A DNA stretch of 64,000 bases from Lachnospiraceae bacterium (GTDB lineage Bacteria > Bacillota > Clostridia > Lachnospirales > Lachnospiraceae): contig JAAUZC010000053.1 of NCBI GenBank assembly GCA_014804795.1, positions 1 through 64,000 of the forward strand, written 5' to 3'. Positions 8,664-16,461 of the stretch are shown in pieces. The notes under the pieces are model-generated. The model was not told where the DNA came from. It saw only the letters and a program-made list of their open reading frames with translations, and ran no database searches. The position numbers were made by a program, and so were the translations under genes. Every line of letters starts with the position of its first letter. The first letter of the stretch is position 1.

Positions 8664-9204
8664 TCAGGGCAGGTTTTTGTCCTTCTGCCATATTCTTACA
8701 TAGTCGATTGAATAATTGTCACTCACAAAAGCTGTATCATCCGGGTATGTTACCCAGCTTCCACCCACTGCAAGGTTCAGGGTCGCGTGGAATGGCTGAT
8801 CAAAAGGAGCCGGATATGCAGCTTTTTCCTGTCCTTCTGTTGCAGTATACCAGTCACTTGTTCGAAAGGTTTCCACTCCATCAATGTACCAGATGAGTTC
8901 TTCAGGAAGCCATTCCAGAGAAGAGGTGTGGTATTCATCCGCAAAATTTTCTTCATCCAGCACATAGATCCCCTGATTTTCTTTATGCGGATTGCCATAG
9001 TGGATCGTATTATAAGCCTTGTTTGTCTCTTGCCCCATAACCTCCATGATATCGATTTCGCCGCATCTGGGTCATTGTCCATAATGGTTTTCATCCGTAG
9101 GCATCATCCAGAATGCCGGAAGATATCCCTTTCCTGTCGGAACCTTCACTTTTGCTTCAAAAAGACCATAAGTATAACCATGCTTATTTTGTGTTGAAAC
9201 AACG
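8664..9204 (-). pseudogene. Glycoside hydrolase family 16 (beta-glucanase/laminarinase) remnant
   Basis: On the minus strand one frame runs from about 9204 to the stop at 8664 with unmistakable GH16 sequence: KHGYTYGLFEAKVKVPTGKG, LPAFWMMPTDE, then the catalytic GEIDIMEVMG (E-x-D-x-x-E, nucleophile and acid/base intact), LEWLPEELIWYIDG and NLAVGGSW. The gene is dead twice. A TGA at 9074-9072 stands where GH16 has the tryptophan of a Q-W-P stretch. The 5' part encoding the signal peptide and first strands is missing; the frame is closed by a stop just upstream of 9204. It would have been a secreted enzyme cutting beta-1,3/1,4-glucans. The open part 9047-8664 alone would start inside the active site. 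Confidence 0.85.
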
Positions 9205-9234
9205 GATATTTAAAGTTTCTAAAAAAGAGTGAAA

Positions 9235-9340
9235 AATGCGTTCTTTATGCGCCCTTGTATGCAGGTGAAGAACAGTGGGATGGAAGGGGGTTATGGCTAT
9301 AGAGATATTTAGGCCGCGATAGACCTGACGGTGAGAGGAA
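9235..9340 (+). repeat. Copy B of the duplicated gene end
   Basis: A degraded copy of 3944-4046 with one base missing near 9289 and scattered changes, including the same TAG stop context. No start or upstream body of the gene remains. It directly abuts the truncated 5' end of the GH16 pseudogene, which marks an old deletion or insertion junction. Confidence 0.85.
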
Positions 9341-9347
9341 TTTAGGA

Positions 9348-9424
9348 TTGACAAATAACAACATGTCGAGTATGATTTTGAGAAGACAAAGGCGTTCTTA
9401 TATGGGATAAGAACGCCCTTTTTA
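9348..9424 (+). promoter_or_regulatory. glnA leader: promoter followed at once by an intrinsic terminator
   Basis: TTGACA (9348-9353), 17 bp, TATGAT (9371-9376). A hairpin follows within about ten bases of the expected start site: GGCGTTCTTAT (9391-9401) / ATAAGAACGCC (9407-9417), then C and a T-run. glnA begins 110 bp later. Either this is an attenuator controlling glnA, plausible because an ANTAR antiterminator protein is encoded right after glnA, or the hairpin simply ends a short transcript. Confidence 0.6.
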
Positions 9425-9430
9425 TAGAAG

Positions 9431-9501
9431 ACCGGGCTGAAAGCGAGGGATACAGAACACAGGCCTGTGATGCAGGCACGAGCGAAGCGTTTGCGAGTTG
9501 G
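9431..9501 (+). repeat. Diverged copy of the dispersed repeat found at 39.1 and 39.7 kb
   Basis: Shares GCTGAAAGCGAGGGATAC and CGTTTGCGAGTT with the 80-bp inverted repeats at 39093-39172 and 39700-39779, with about 20 extra bases in the middle (including GCCTGTGATGCAGGC, a small hairpin). It lies in the glnA leader. Confidence 0.7.
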
Positions 9502-9534
9502 AGTATTTATGAAATAGAAATAGGAGAGTGTATC

Positions 9535-10866
9535 ATGAATAATTTAACAAAGCAGGATATCATGAATCTTGTTGTGGAGGAGGATGTAGAATTTATCCGT
9601 CTGCAGTTTACGGATATATTCGGCAATTTGAAAAATGTGGCGGTGACGTCAAGCCAATTAGAGAGAGCTTTGAATAACGAGTGTATGTTTGACGGTTCCT
9701 CTATTGAGGGGTTTACCGGCAGAGTGGAGTCGGATATGTATTTATATCCTGATTTCAATACAATGACGATCTTTCCGTGGCGTCCCCAGCAGGGCAGAGT
9801 GGCGAGGCTGATCTGTGACATTTACAGGCCGAACGGAACGCCCTTCGAGGGAGATCCGCGGTATATTCTGAAAAAGGCGATCAGAGAAGCCGAAGATATG
9901 GGTTATACGTTCGATGTGGGGCCGGAGTGCGAGTTCTTTTTATTTGATACGGATGAAAACGGTGCGCCTACGACAAAAACAAGGGAACAGGCGGGCTATT
10001 TTGACATGGGCACAGTGGATTTCGGCGAGAATGCGAGAAGAGACATGATCCTGACGCTTGAAGAAATGGGCTTTACAGTGGAATCTTCTCATCACAGTAA
10101 AGCGCCTGCCCAGCATGAGATAGATTTTCAGTACGGCGAGGCGCTTCAGGCTGCCGACAATATTATGACATTTAAGCTGACGGTGAAGACCATTGCCAAA
10201 CGGCACGGACTGCACGCTTCTTTTATGCCGAAACCGAAATTCGGCGTACCGGGTTCCGGCATGCACATCAATATGTCCTTAAACCGGGACGGAGAAAATA
10301 TTTTTGGGGACAGTTCCGATAAAAACGGGTTGAGCAAAGAGGCCTATTACTTTATCGGCGGCATTATGAAACACTTAAAAGGAATGACTGCCATTACAAA
10401 TCCGCTTGTCAATTCGTATAAGCGTCTGGTGCCGGGGTATGATGCGCCGGTGCATATTGCGTGGAGCATCGGCAACAGGAGTCCGCTCATCCGTGTCCCT
10501 GCCACAGACATCAGGCATGCAAGAATCGAGCTGCGCAATCCCGACCCTTGTGCAAATCCGTATCTGGCGCTGGCAGTCTGCCTGAGGGCGGGGCTGGACG
10601 GTATTAAAAACCATATTATGCCGCCTGAGAGCGTAGATAAAAGTATACAGGAAATGTCCAGGGAGGATGTGCACCGGGAAGGGATAGAGTCCATTCCGGC
10701 AACTTTGTTGGATGCCCTGAATGAATTGGAGAAGGACACACTTGTGACGCAGACTCTGGGAGAACATGTGACTTATCATTATGTCAAGGCAAAGAGGGAA
10801 GAATGGCAGGAGTATATTTCCAATGTCTCGGAGTGGGAAATCGGCCGTTATCTGTTAAACTGTTAG
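9535..10866 (+). CDS. glnA: Glutamine synthetase type I
   Basis: 443 residues, the length of Firmicutes GSI-alpha. It condenses glutamate and ammonia with ATP to glutamine. Visible family motifs: FDGSSIEGF, the metal-binding GPECEFFLF, HEIDFQYGEAL, GVPGSGMHINMSL and NRSPLIRVPA. ATG at 9535. The C-terminus ends with the short GSI-alpha tail rather than the adenylylation-regulated GSI-beta form, so control is expected at transcription or by feedback. An ANTAR regulator follows 82 bp downstream, and a promoter-terminator leader precedes it. Confidence 0.97.
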   Translation: MNNLTKQDIMNLVVEEDVEFIRLQFTDIFGNLKNVAVTSSQLERALNNECMFDGSSIEGFTGRVESDMYLYPDFNTMTIFPWRPQQGRVARLICDIYRPNGTPFEGDPRYILKKAIREAEDMGYTFDVGPECEFFLFDTDENGAPTTKTREQAGYFDMGTVDFGENARRDMILTLEEMGFTVESSHHSKAPAQHEIDFQYGEALQAADNIMTFKLTVKTIAKRHGLHASFMPKPKFGVPGSGMHINMSLNRDGENIFGDSSDKNGLSKEAYYFIGGIMKHLKGMTAITNPLVNSYKRLVPGYDAPVHIAWSIGNRSPLIRVPATDIRHARIELRNPDPCANPYLALAVCLRAGLDGIKNHIMPPESVDKSIQEMSREDVHREGIESIPATLLDALNELEKDTLVTQTLGEHVTYHYVKAKREEWQEYISNVSEWEIGRYLLNC

Positions 10867-10948
10867 GAAATCCGCCTGAAAAGACAATACTGCAAAACGG
10901 ACTGCCATAGATACAGGTTCTTTGGTGATCCGGAAAGGGGGTGGATGC

Positions 10949-11488
10949 ATGACCGGTATTGTAGTAGTTTTTCCCCGCATGGAAGATGCTAAGGAAATCA
11001 GGAATCTGCTTGTCAGAAGCGGATTTTCGGTGTATGCGGTCTGCACCACCGGGGCACAGGCAGTGAACAGTATAGAAGAACTGAGCGACGGTATTGTGAT
11101 CAGTGGATACAGACTGGCTGATATGATGTATCTGGAATTGAAAGAATGTCTGCCGGATCATTTTGCATTTCTGCTGCTTGCGGGAAGACAGCATCTGGCG
11201 GAATGTGACACAGAAAACCTGACCTGTCTGCCTATGCCTTTAAAAGTGCATGAACTGGTGGAGACGGTACATACACTGGAACGTCAGTGTGAGAGAAAAC
11301 GCAGAAAGCGCAGGGAGGCACCCAGGGTAAAAACCCCGGAGGAATTGGCACTTATTGTGCAGGCAAAAGAGATTTTGATGAAAGAGAGATCCATGACAGA
11401 GATGCAGGCGCATAAATATCTGCAGAAATGCAGTATGGACAGCGGCAGGAACATTATAGAGTCGGCGCAGATGATATTGATGTTATGA
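10949..11488 (+). CDS. ANTAR-domain response regulator (RNA-binding antiterminator)
   Basis: 179 residues from ATG 10949, with GAAAGGGGG seven bases upstream; the longer frame from 10922 lacks such a site. The N-terminal part is a receiver-like fold, but where the phospho-acceptor Asp is expected it reads GIVISGYRLAD. The C-terminal ~60 residues are an ANTAR three-helix domain (EELALIVQAKEILMKERSMT, EMQAHKYLQKCSM). ANTAR proteins bind paired short hairpins in leader RNA and prevent terminator formation. Placed directly after glnA, it is a good candidate for nitrogen control of glnA or related genes. Confidence 0.88.
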   Translation: MTGIVVVFPRMEDAKEIRNLLVRSGFSVYAVCTTGAQAVNSIEELSDGIVISGYRLADMMYLELKECLPDHFAFLLLAGRQHLAECDTENLTCLPMPLKVHELVETVHTLERQCERKRRKRREAPRVKTPEELALIVQAKEILMKERSMTEMQAHKYLQKCSMDSGRNIIESAQMILML

Positions 11489-11523
11489 GCGTAAAGAAAA
11501 TAAAAGATAAGGAATAGACAGGT

Positions 11524-12369
11524 ATGAAATTTACAAAAATGCATGGCTGCGGCAATGATTACATCTACATAAACGGTATGGAAGAAAAGATAGAGCCGGA
11601 AAAAAAGCCGGATCTTGTCCGGAGAATGAGCGACAGGCATTTCGGCGTTGGAGGGGACGGTGTTATTTTTATCAATGCTTCCGACGCGGCGGATTTTGAG
11701 ATGGAGATGTGGAATGCCGATGGTACAAGAGGGGAAATGTGCGGCAACGGCATCCGCTGTGTGGCAAAGTATGTGTATGATAAAGGGCTGACTGATAAAA
11801 AAGAGGTCAGTATTATCAGCGGCGGACAGATAAAATATCTGGAATTGCAGGTGAAGGACGGAAAGATGTTAACTGCAAAGGTTAATATGGGAAGACCTGT
11901 TTTTGCGCCGGCGGAGATTCCGGTAGTGATGCCGGAAGGTGCGGAAAATGCAGTGAATACACCGATTGTGGTGAATGGGGAAGAATATCATATGACATGT
12001 GTGTCGATGGGAAATCCCCATGCTGTCATATTTGTGAACGATGTATCGGAACTTGATCTGGAGAAAACAGGCCCTCTGTTTGAGAATCATGAACGGTTTC
12101 CCAGACGGATCAACACAGAATTTGTAAAAGTTTTGGACAAAAATCATGTGGAGATGCGTGTCTGGGAGCGGGGAAGCGGTGAGACGCTTGCCTGCGGAAC
12201 CGGAAGCTGTGCCACAGTGGCGGCCTGCGTGTTAAACGGTTTGACGGATACTTCTGTTACTGTTAAACTGTTGGGTGGCGAATTGCTGATAGAATGGGAC
12301 AGGGAAGCGGATCTGATCTATATGACCGGACCTGCAGCCACAGTCTATGAGGGTGAGTATATTATTTAG
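11524..12369 (+). CDS. dapF: Diaminopimelate epimerase
   Basis: 281 residues. It interconverts LL- and meso-diaminopimelate, the last step before meso-DAP enters peptidoglycan or is decarboxylated to lysine. Both catalytic cysteines are present in their motifs: C73 in EMCGNGIRC and C224 in ETLACGTGSC. The N-terminal KFTKMHGCGNDY is typical. It is followed 30 bp later by dapL, so the two work in the same pathway and probably one operon. Confidence 0.97.
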   Translation: MKFTKMHGCGNDYIYINGMEEKIEPEKKPDLVRRMSDRHFGVGGDGVIFINASDAADFEMEMWNADGTRGEMCGNGIRCVAKYVYDKGLTDKKEVSIISGGQIKYLELQVKDGKMLTAKVNMGRPVFAPAEIPVVMPEGAENAVNTPIVVNGEEYHMTCVSMGNPHAVIFVNDVSELDLEKTGPLFENHERFPRRINTEFVKVLDKNHVEMRVWERGSGETLACGTGSCATVAACVLNGLTDTSVTVKLLGGELLIEWDREADLIYMTGPAATVYEGEYII

Positions 12370-12399
12370 GAAACTGGAAAAACACAGGAGGTATCACTA

Positions 12400-13614
12400 A
12401 TGTATAAGATTAACGAAGATTACTTAAAATTGCCGGGAAGCTATTTGTTTTCAACAATCGGAAAAAAGACAAACGCTTATAAGGAGAAACATCCTGATAA
12501 GGATCTGGTGCGTATGGGAATCGGCGATGTGACGCAGCCGTTAGCTCCGGTAATCATTGAAGCCCTGCATAAAGCGGTGGATGAGATGGCAAGTTCTGAG
12601 ACATTCCATGGTTATGCGCCGGATCTTGGGTATGAATTTCTGCGAAACGCCATTCAAAAAAATGATTACGAGGCAAGGGGCTGTGATATTGCAGCGGATG
12701 AGATATTTGTCTCCGACGGTGCAAAGTGTGATTGCGGAAATATTCAGGAAATTTTCGGAAAGGATAACAAGATTGCAGTCTGCGATCCGGTTTATCCTGT
12801 CTATGTGGATACAAACGTGATGGCGGGCAGAACAGGCACTTATGATGCAGACAAAGAGACTTGGAGCGACGTGATCTATATGCCCTGTACCGCAGAAAAC
12901 GGATTTTCACCTGAACTGCCGGAAAAGACGCCGGATATTATCTATCTGTGTTTCCCAAATAATCCAACCGGCAGCGCTATTACAAAGGATGAGCTGCAGG
13001 TATGGGTGGATTATGCAAACAAAGTCGGCGCCGTCATTATCTATGACGCCGCCTATGAAGCATATATTTCAGAAGAAAATGTACCTCACAGCATTTATGA
13101 GTGCGAAGGGGCAAGAGGCTGTGCGATCGAGATCCGCTCTTTCTCTAAAAATGCGGGCTTTACCGGCGTAAGATTGGGCTTTACGGTAATTCCGAAAGAT
13201 CTGGAAGCGGATGGAACAAAGCTGCATGCACTCTGGGCACGCCGCCATGGAACCAAATATAACGGGGCTCCCTATATTATTCAGAAAGCGGGCGAAGCGG
13301 TTTATTCCGCAGAAGGAAAAGAGCAGCTGGCGAAGCAGGTGGCTTACTATATGAATAATGCGGCATATGTCAGAGACGGACTGAAAGAAGCGGGCTATAC
13401 TGTTTACGGCGGTGTGAACGCCCCTTATATCTGGATGAAAACACCGAACAATATGACAAGCTGGGAGTTTTTTGATTATCTGCTTGAAAAGGCAAATGTG
13501 ATCGGCACACCCGGCTCAGGCTTCGGTCCAAGCGGAGAAGGATATTTCAGACTGACCGCTTTCGGGACCTATGAAAATGCGGTGGAAGCGCTGCGGAGAA
13601 TTCGAGAACTATAA
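12400..13614 (+). CDS. dapL: LL-diaminopimelate aminotransferase
   Basis: 404 residues, class I PLP aminotransferase of the DapL type. It makes LL-DAP from tetrahydrodipicolinate in one step, bypassing the succinylated or acetylated intermediates. The PLP lysine is K250 in RSFSKNAGFTG; CFPNNPTG and the N-terminal YLKLPGSYLFSTI are characteristic. AGGAGG lies ahead of the ATG. With dapF just upstream this gives the DapL route to meso-DAP. Confidence 0.96.
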   Translation: MYKINEDYLKLPGSYLFSTIGKKTNAYKEKHPDKDLVRMGIGDVTQPLAPVIIEALHKAVDEMASSETFHGYAPDLGYEFLRNAIQKNDYEARGCDIAADEIFVSDGAKCDCGNIQEIFGKDNKIAVCDPVYPVYVDTNVMAGRTGTYDADKETWSDVIYMPCTAENGFSPELPEKTPDIIYLCFPNNPTGSAITKDELQVWVDYANKVGAVIIYDAAYEAYISEENVPHSIYECEGARGCAIEIRSFSKNAGFTGVRLGFTVIPKDLEADGTKLHALWARRHGTKYNGAPYIIQKAGEAVYSAEGKEQLAKQVAYYMNNAAYVRDGLKEAGYTVYGGVNAPYIWMKTPNNMTSWEFFDYLLEKANVIGTPGSGFGPSGEGYFRLTAFGTYENAVEALRRIREL

Positions 13615-13616
13615 AA

Positions 13617-13919
13617 AACTGTTACAGGGATTTAACGATAAAAGAGATCAGTGAGGAATGTATCGAAAAGACGCCGCGGGTGGCAGGCTGGGTGGAAAAC
13701 ATCAGAGACCACGGCGGCGTATCTTTCATCGACCTGCGGAGATACTCTTATGTGCTGCATCAGAAAAGCGGTAATGCAGGTTTTCCTCTGGTGCCGGATT
13801 ATATGGCCGACCCTGAAAGACCGGCAGATATCTGGGTATATGGTGATGAATTTGTAAAAGGGATCATAGAGTTATATGTTGATACATTTTTCAGAATGAA
13901 GGTGTCGGTGCGAAGTTAA
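13617..13919 (+). pseudogene. aspS: Aspartyl-tRNA synthetase N-terminal fragment joined to unknown sequence
   Basis: Directly after dapL an in-frame stretch without a proper start reads YRDLTIKEISEECIEKT, then RVAGWVENIRDHGGVSFIDLR, which is the beginning of the AspRS anticodon-binding OB domain. Homology stops at about 13738. The frame continues with a different peptide (HQKSGNAGFPLVPDYMADP, DIWVYGDEFVKGIIELYV) that I do not recognise, to TAA at 13917-13919. It is a relic, since an AspRS needs ~590 residues. It lies next to gatCAB, whose product partners AspRS in Asn-tRNA synthesis in many bacteria. Confidence 0.75.
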
Positions 13920-14003
13920 TGGAATCTGCAATTCAAAATTAAAACCGTCTCATTGCAAAGATATATTTCTTGGGATATGCTTTGGATAAGGAGGTGGCGG
14001 ATT

Positions 14004-14480
14004 ATGGCAAACGAAGAGAAAAAAGATTTTAATGCTATGCTTCATGATAGCAAAGATATGCCCAAATTTCAGACAATTACGGATGAAAAGAGCATAAAAA
14101 AATATGGCGGAGACAGAATGTATTTTGCTCCGCCTGTCGATTATGACAAAGTAATGCGCCTTGTACCGTTTGGGAAATTGCTCACAGTAGGTGCAATAAG
14201 AGAACACTTTGCAAAGCAGAGCGGAGCTGATTTTACGGAACCGATCACGGCAGGAATATTTGTTTCAATAGCAGCATGGGCAAGTTATCAACGGGAAAGT
14301 GACAAAACACCTTACTGGAGAACACTGAAAGCAAACGGAGAATTAAATTCCAAATATCCCGGCGGTATGGAGGCCCAAAAAGAAATGCTTGAAAAAGAAG
14401 GGCACACGGTAGTTCAAAGGGGCAGAACAAATATAAAGTATTATGTCAAAGATTATGAGCAGGCATTGTTTGCATTGTGA
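14004..14480 (+). CDS. Alkyltransferase-like DNA-binding-domain protein (MGMT family fold)
   Basis: 158 residues from ATG 14004, with AAGGAGG nine bases upstream; the longer frame from 13953 has no site. Residues ~50-140 match the MGMT/ATL DNA-binding domain: LVPFGKLLTVGAIREHFAK (helix-turn-helix start), a GIFVSIAAWASYQRE segment and PYWRTLKANGELNSKYPGG. The PCHR active-site cysteine of true methyltransferases is absent, so it would bind DNA or modified bases without repairing them. This size and motif order recur in clostridia. Role unknown. Confidence 0.7.
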   Translation: MANEEKKDFNAMLHDSKDMPKFQTITDEKSIKKYGGDRMYFAPPVDYDKVMRLVPFGKLLTVGAIREHFAKQSGADFTEPITAGIFVSIAAWASYQRESDKTPYWRTLKANGELNSKYPGGMEAQKEMLEKEGHTVVQRGRTNIKYYVKDYEQALFAL

Positions 14481-14526
14481 CAAAGAGTCAGGTTAAGAAT
14501 GGATAGTGAATAGGGGAAAATAAAAA

Positions 14527-14820
14527 GTGGCAAATGTGATAGATGATGCAGCAATAGAGTATATAGGGATTTTAGCGAAGCTGGAACTTTCTGAGGAAGA
14601 GAAAGAAGCGGCAAAGAAAGATATGGGGCGGATGCTTGATCATATCGATCAGTTAAATGAGCTAGACACATCAGGGGTGGAACCCATGTCTCATGTACTC
14701 CCCATGCGCAATGTGTTTCGGGAAGATGTGGTGACAAACGGGGACGGCAGGGAGGATGTGCTGTTTAATGCACCGGAACAGAAAGAAGATATGTTTGTGG
14801 TGCCGAAGACCTTTGAATGA
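14527..14820 (+). CDS. gatC: Asp/Glu-tRNA amidotransferase subunit C
   Basis: 97 residues starting with GTG, preceded by AGGGGAAAA. GatC wraps around GatA and GatB and stabilises the heterotrimer. Typical features are [18 protein letters not shown] at the N-terminus, [18 protein letters not shown] in the middle and VPKTFE at the end. It is the first gene of gatCAB, with gatA 15 bp downstream. Confidence 0.95.
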   Translation: MANVIDDAAIEYIGILAKLELSEEEKEAAKKDMGRMLDHIDQLNELDTSGVEPMSHVLPMRNVFREDVVTNGDGREDVLFNAPEQKEDMFVVPKTFE

Positions 14821-14835
14821 GACAGGAGAAGCGGT

Positions 14836-16290
14836 ATGAGTATTTTGGATTGTACGGCGGTGGAGCTTTCAAAGAGAATAAAAGCCGGCGAGTATACTGC
14901 GGTGGAGGCGATGACGGCGGTATTTGAGCGCATCGCGGAAAAGGAAGAAGAATATCATTGCTATATTACGGCGGATAAAGAAAGCGCGCTGAAAAGAGCG
15001 GAGGAGACGCAGAAAAAGATAGAGGCCGGGGAAATTACCGGTCCGTTGGCGGGTGTGCCGGCGGCAGTGAAGGACAACCTCTGTACGAAGGGAGTACTGA
15101 CAAGCTGCGCTTCCAGGATATTGAGCAATTTTGTACCGTCTTATTCGGCGACAGCAGTGGAAAATCTGGAAAAAGCAGGAGCGGTTATGGTGGGCAAGAC
15201 CAACATGGATGAGTTTGCCATGGGTTCGACAACCGAAACTTCCTACTATGGTGTGACGAAAAATCCCGTGAACCCGGGACATGTACCGGGGGGTTCTTCC
15301 GGCGGCTCGGCGGCGGCAGTGGCGCTTGGAGAATGTTTTATGGCGCTTGGTTCCGATACGGGAGGTTCTATCAGACAGCCGGCTTCCTACTGCGGAGTAG
15401 TAGGGTTGAAACCCACTTACGGCATGGTTTCCCGGTACGGGCTGGTGGCTTATGGCTCTTCTCTGGATCAGATCGGGCCACTAACGAAGAATGTCGCGGA
15501 TGCCGCGTATCTGCTGGAGGCCGTTGCTTCTTACGATGAGAAAGATTCCACTTCCATGAAAGAAGCAGAGAGGGATTTTACAGGTGCATTGACAGAAGAT
15601 GTGACAGGAATGCGGATCGGTATTCCGAGAGACTATTTCGGGGAAGGATTGGACGCAGAAGTAAAAACGGCCGTGCTTACAGCGGCGGAAACGTTCAAAA
15701 AAGCGGGGGCAGTTGTAGAAGAATTTGATTTAGGGATGGTGGAGTATGCGATTCCTGCTTACTATACGATCGCCACGGCGGAAGCGAGTTCCAATTTAGA
15801 GCGGTTTGACGGCATTAAATATGGATATCGGACAGAGGAGTTTGAGGGGCTTCACAATATGTATAAAAAGACCCGTTCGGAAGGGTTTGGCGAGGAAGTA
15901 AAGCGCCGGATCATGCTGGGGAGTTTCGTGCTCAGTTCCGGCTATTATGACGCCTATTATCTGAAAGCGCTGCGCACAAAGGCACTGATCAGGAAAGCAT
16001 TTGACGAGGCCTTTGCAAAGTATGATCTGATTCTTGGACCGGTAGCGCCCTCCACGGCGCCGAAGTTGGGCGAGAGCTTATCAGATCCGTTAAAGATGTA
16101 TCTCGGGGACATTTATACAATTTCCGTGAATCTGGCAGGACTCCCGGGCATTTCCGTGCCCTGCGGCAAGGATGGGAACGGGCTGCCTATCGGAATGCAG
16201 TTGATCGGGGACTGCTTTACGGAGAAGAAACTGATTCGGGCGGCGTACACGTATGAAAGAGCATCTGTGGGGGCACCTGTTCCCGTATAG
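14836..16290 (+). CDS. gatA: Asp/Glu-tRNA amidotransferase subunit A
   Basis: 484 residues, amidase-signature family. It hydrolyses glutamine and supplies ammonia to GatB. The Ser-cisSer-Lys triad is in place: K79 (AAVKDNLC), S154 (GGSSGGS) and S178 (GSDTGGSIRQPAS), the same numbering known for the staphylococcal enzyme. Because a GlnRS gene (24336-26009) is also present, GatCAB here is probably needed mainly for Asn-tRNA(Asn). Confidence 0.97.
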   Translation: MSILDCTAVELSKRIKAGEYTAVEAMTAVFERIAEKEEEYHCYITADKESALKRAEETQKKIEAGEITGPLAGVPAAVKDNLCTKGVLTSCASRILSNFVPSYSATAVENLEKAGAVMVGKTNMDEFAMGSTTETSYYGVTKNPVNPGHVPGGSSGGSAAAVALGECFMALGSDTGGSIRQPASYCGVVGLKPTYGMVSRYGLVAYGSSLDQIGPLTKNVADAAYLLEAVASYDEKDSTSMKEAERDFTGALTEDVTGMRIGIPRDYFGEGLDAEVKTAVLTAAETFKKAGAVVEEFDLGMVEYAIPAYYTIATAEASSNLERFDGIKYGYRTEEFEGLHNMYKKTRSEGFGEEVKRRIMLGSFVLSSGYYDAYYLKALRTKALIRKAFDEAFAKYDLILGPVAPSTAPKLGESLSDPLKMYLGDIYTISVNLAGLPGISVPCGKDGNGLPIGMQLIGDCFTEKKLIRAAYTYERASVGAPVPV

Positions 16291-16311
16291 AATGAAATAG
16301 AGGAACTAAGC

Positions 16312-16461
16312 ATGAAAAAGAAGACTTTGGCAACGGCTCTGCGCACTTGCTGCGCTGAGCGTACAGGCACCATGCTGCGAAGCGGCATGTGTGCATCATA
16401 TACTTGCACCGTATTTTTTATACAGCTTTGTGTCGGAAAAGACATGGAGGTGCAAGTATGA
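16312..16461 (+). CDS. Possible small ORF between gatA and gatB
   Basis: 49 codons from ATG 16312 (GAGG eight bases upstream) to a TGA that overlaps the gatB ATG (ATGA). The peptide begins MKKKTLATALRTCCAERTG and is rich in Cys and Thr. The overlap would couple its translation to gatB. It could equally be a 150-bp spacer that happens to be open. I recognise no family. Confidence 0.3.
   Translation: MKKKTLATALRTCCAERTGTMLRSGMCASYTCTVFFIQLCVGKDMEVQV

Noticed and set aside
13651-13857. 68-codon Trp/Arg-rich ORF in the aspS relic
   Set aside because: It is in a different frame from the AspRS homology; a shadow.
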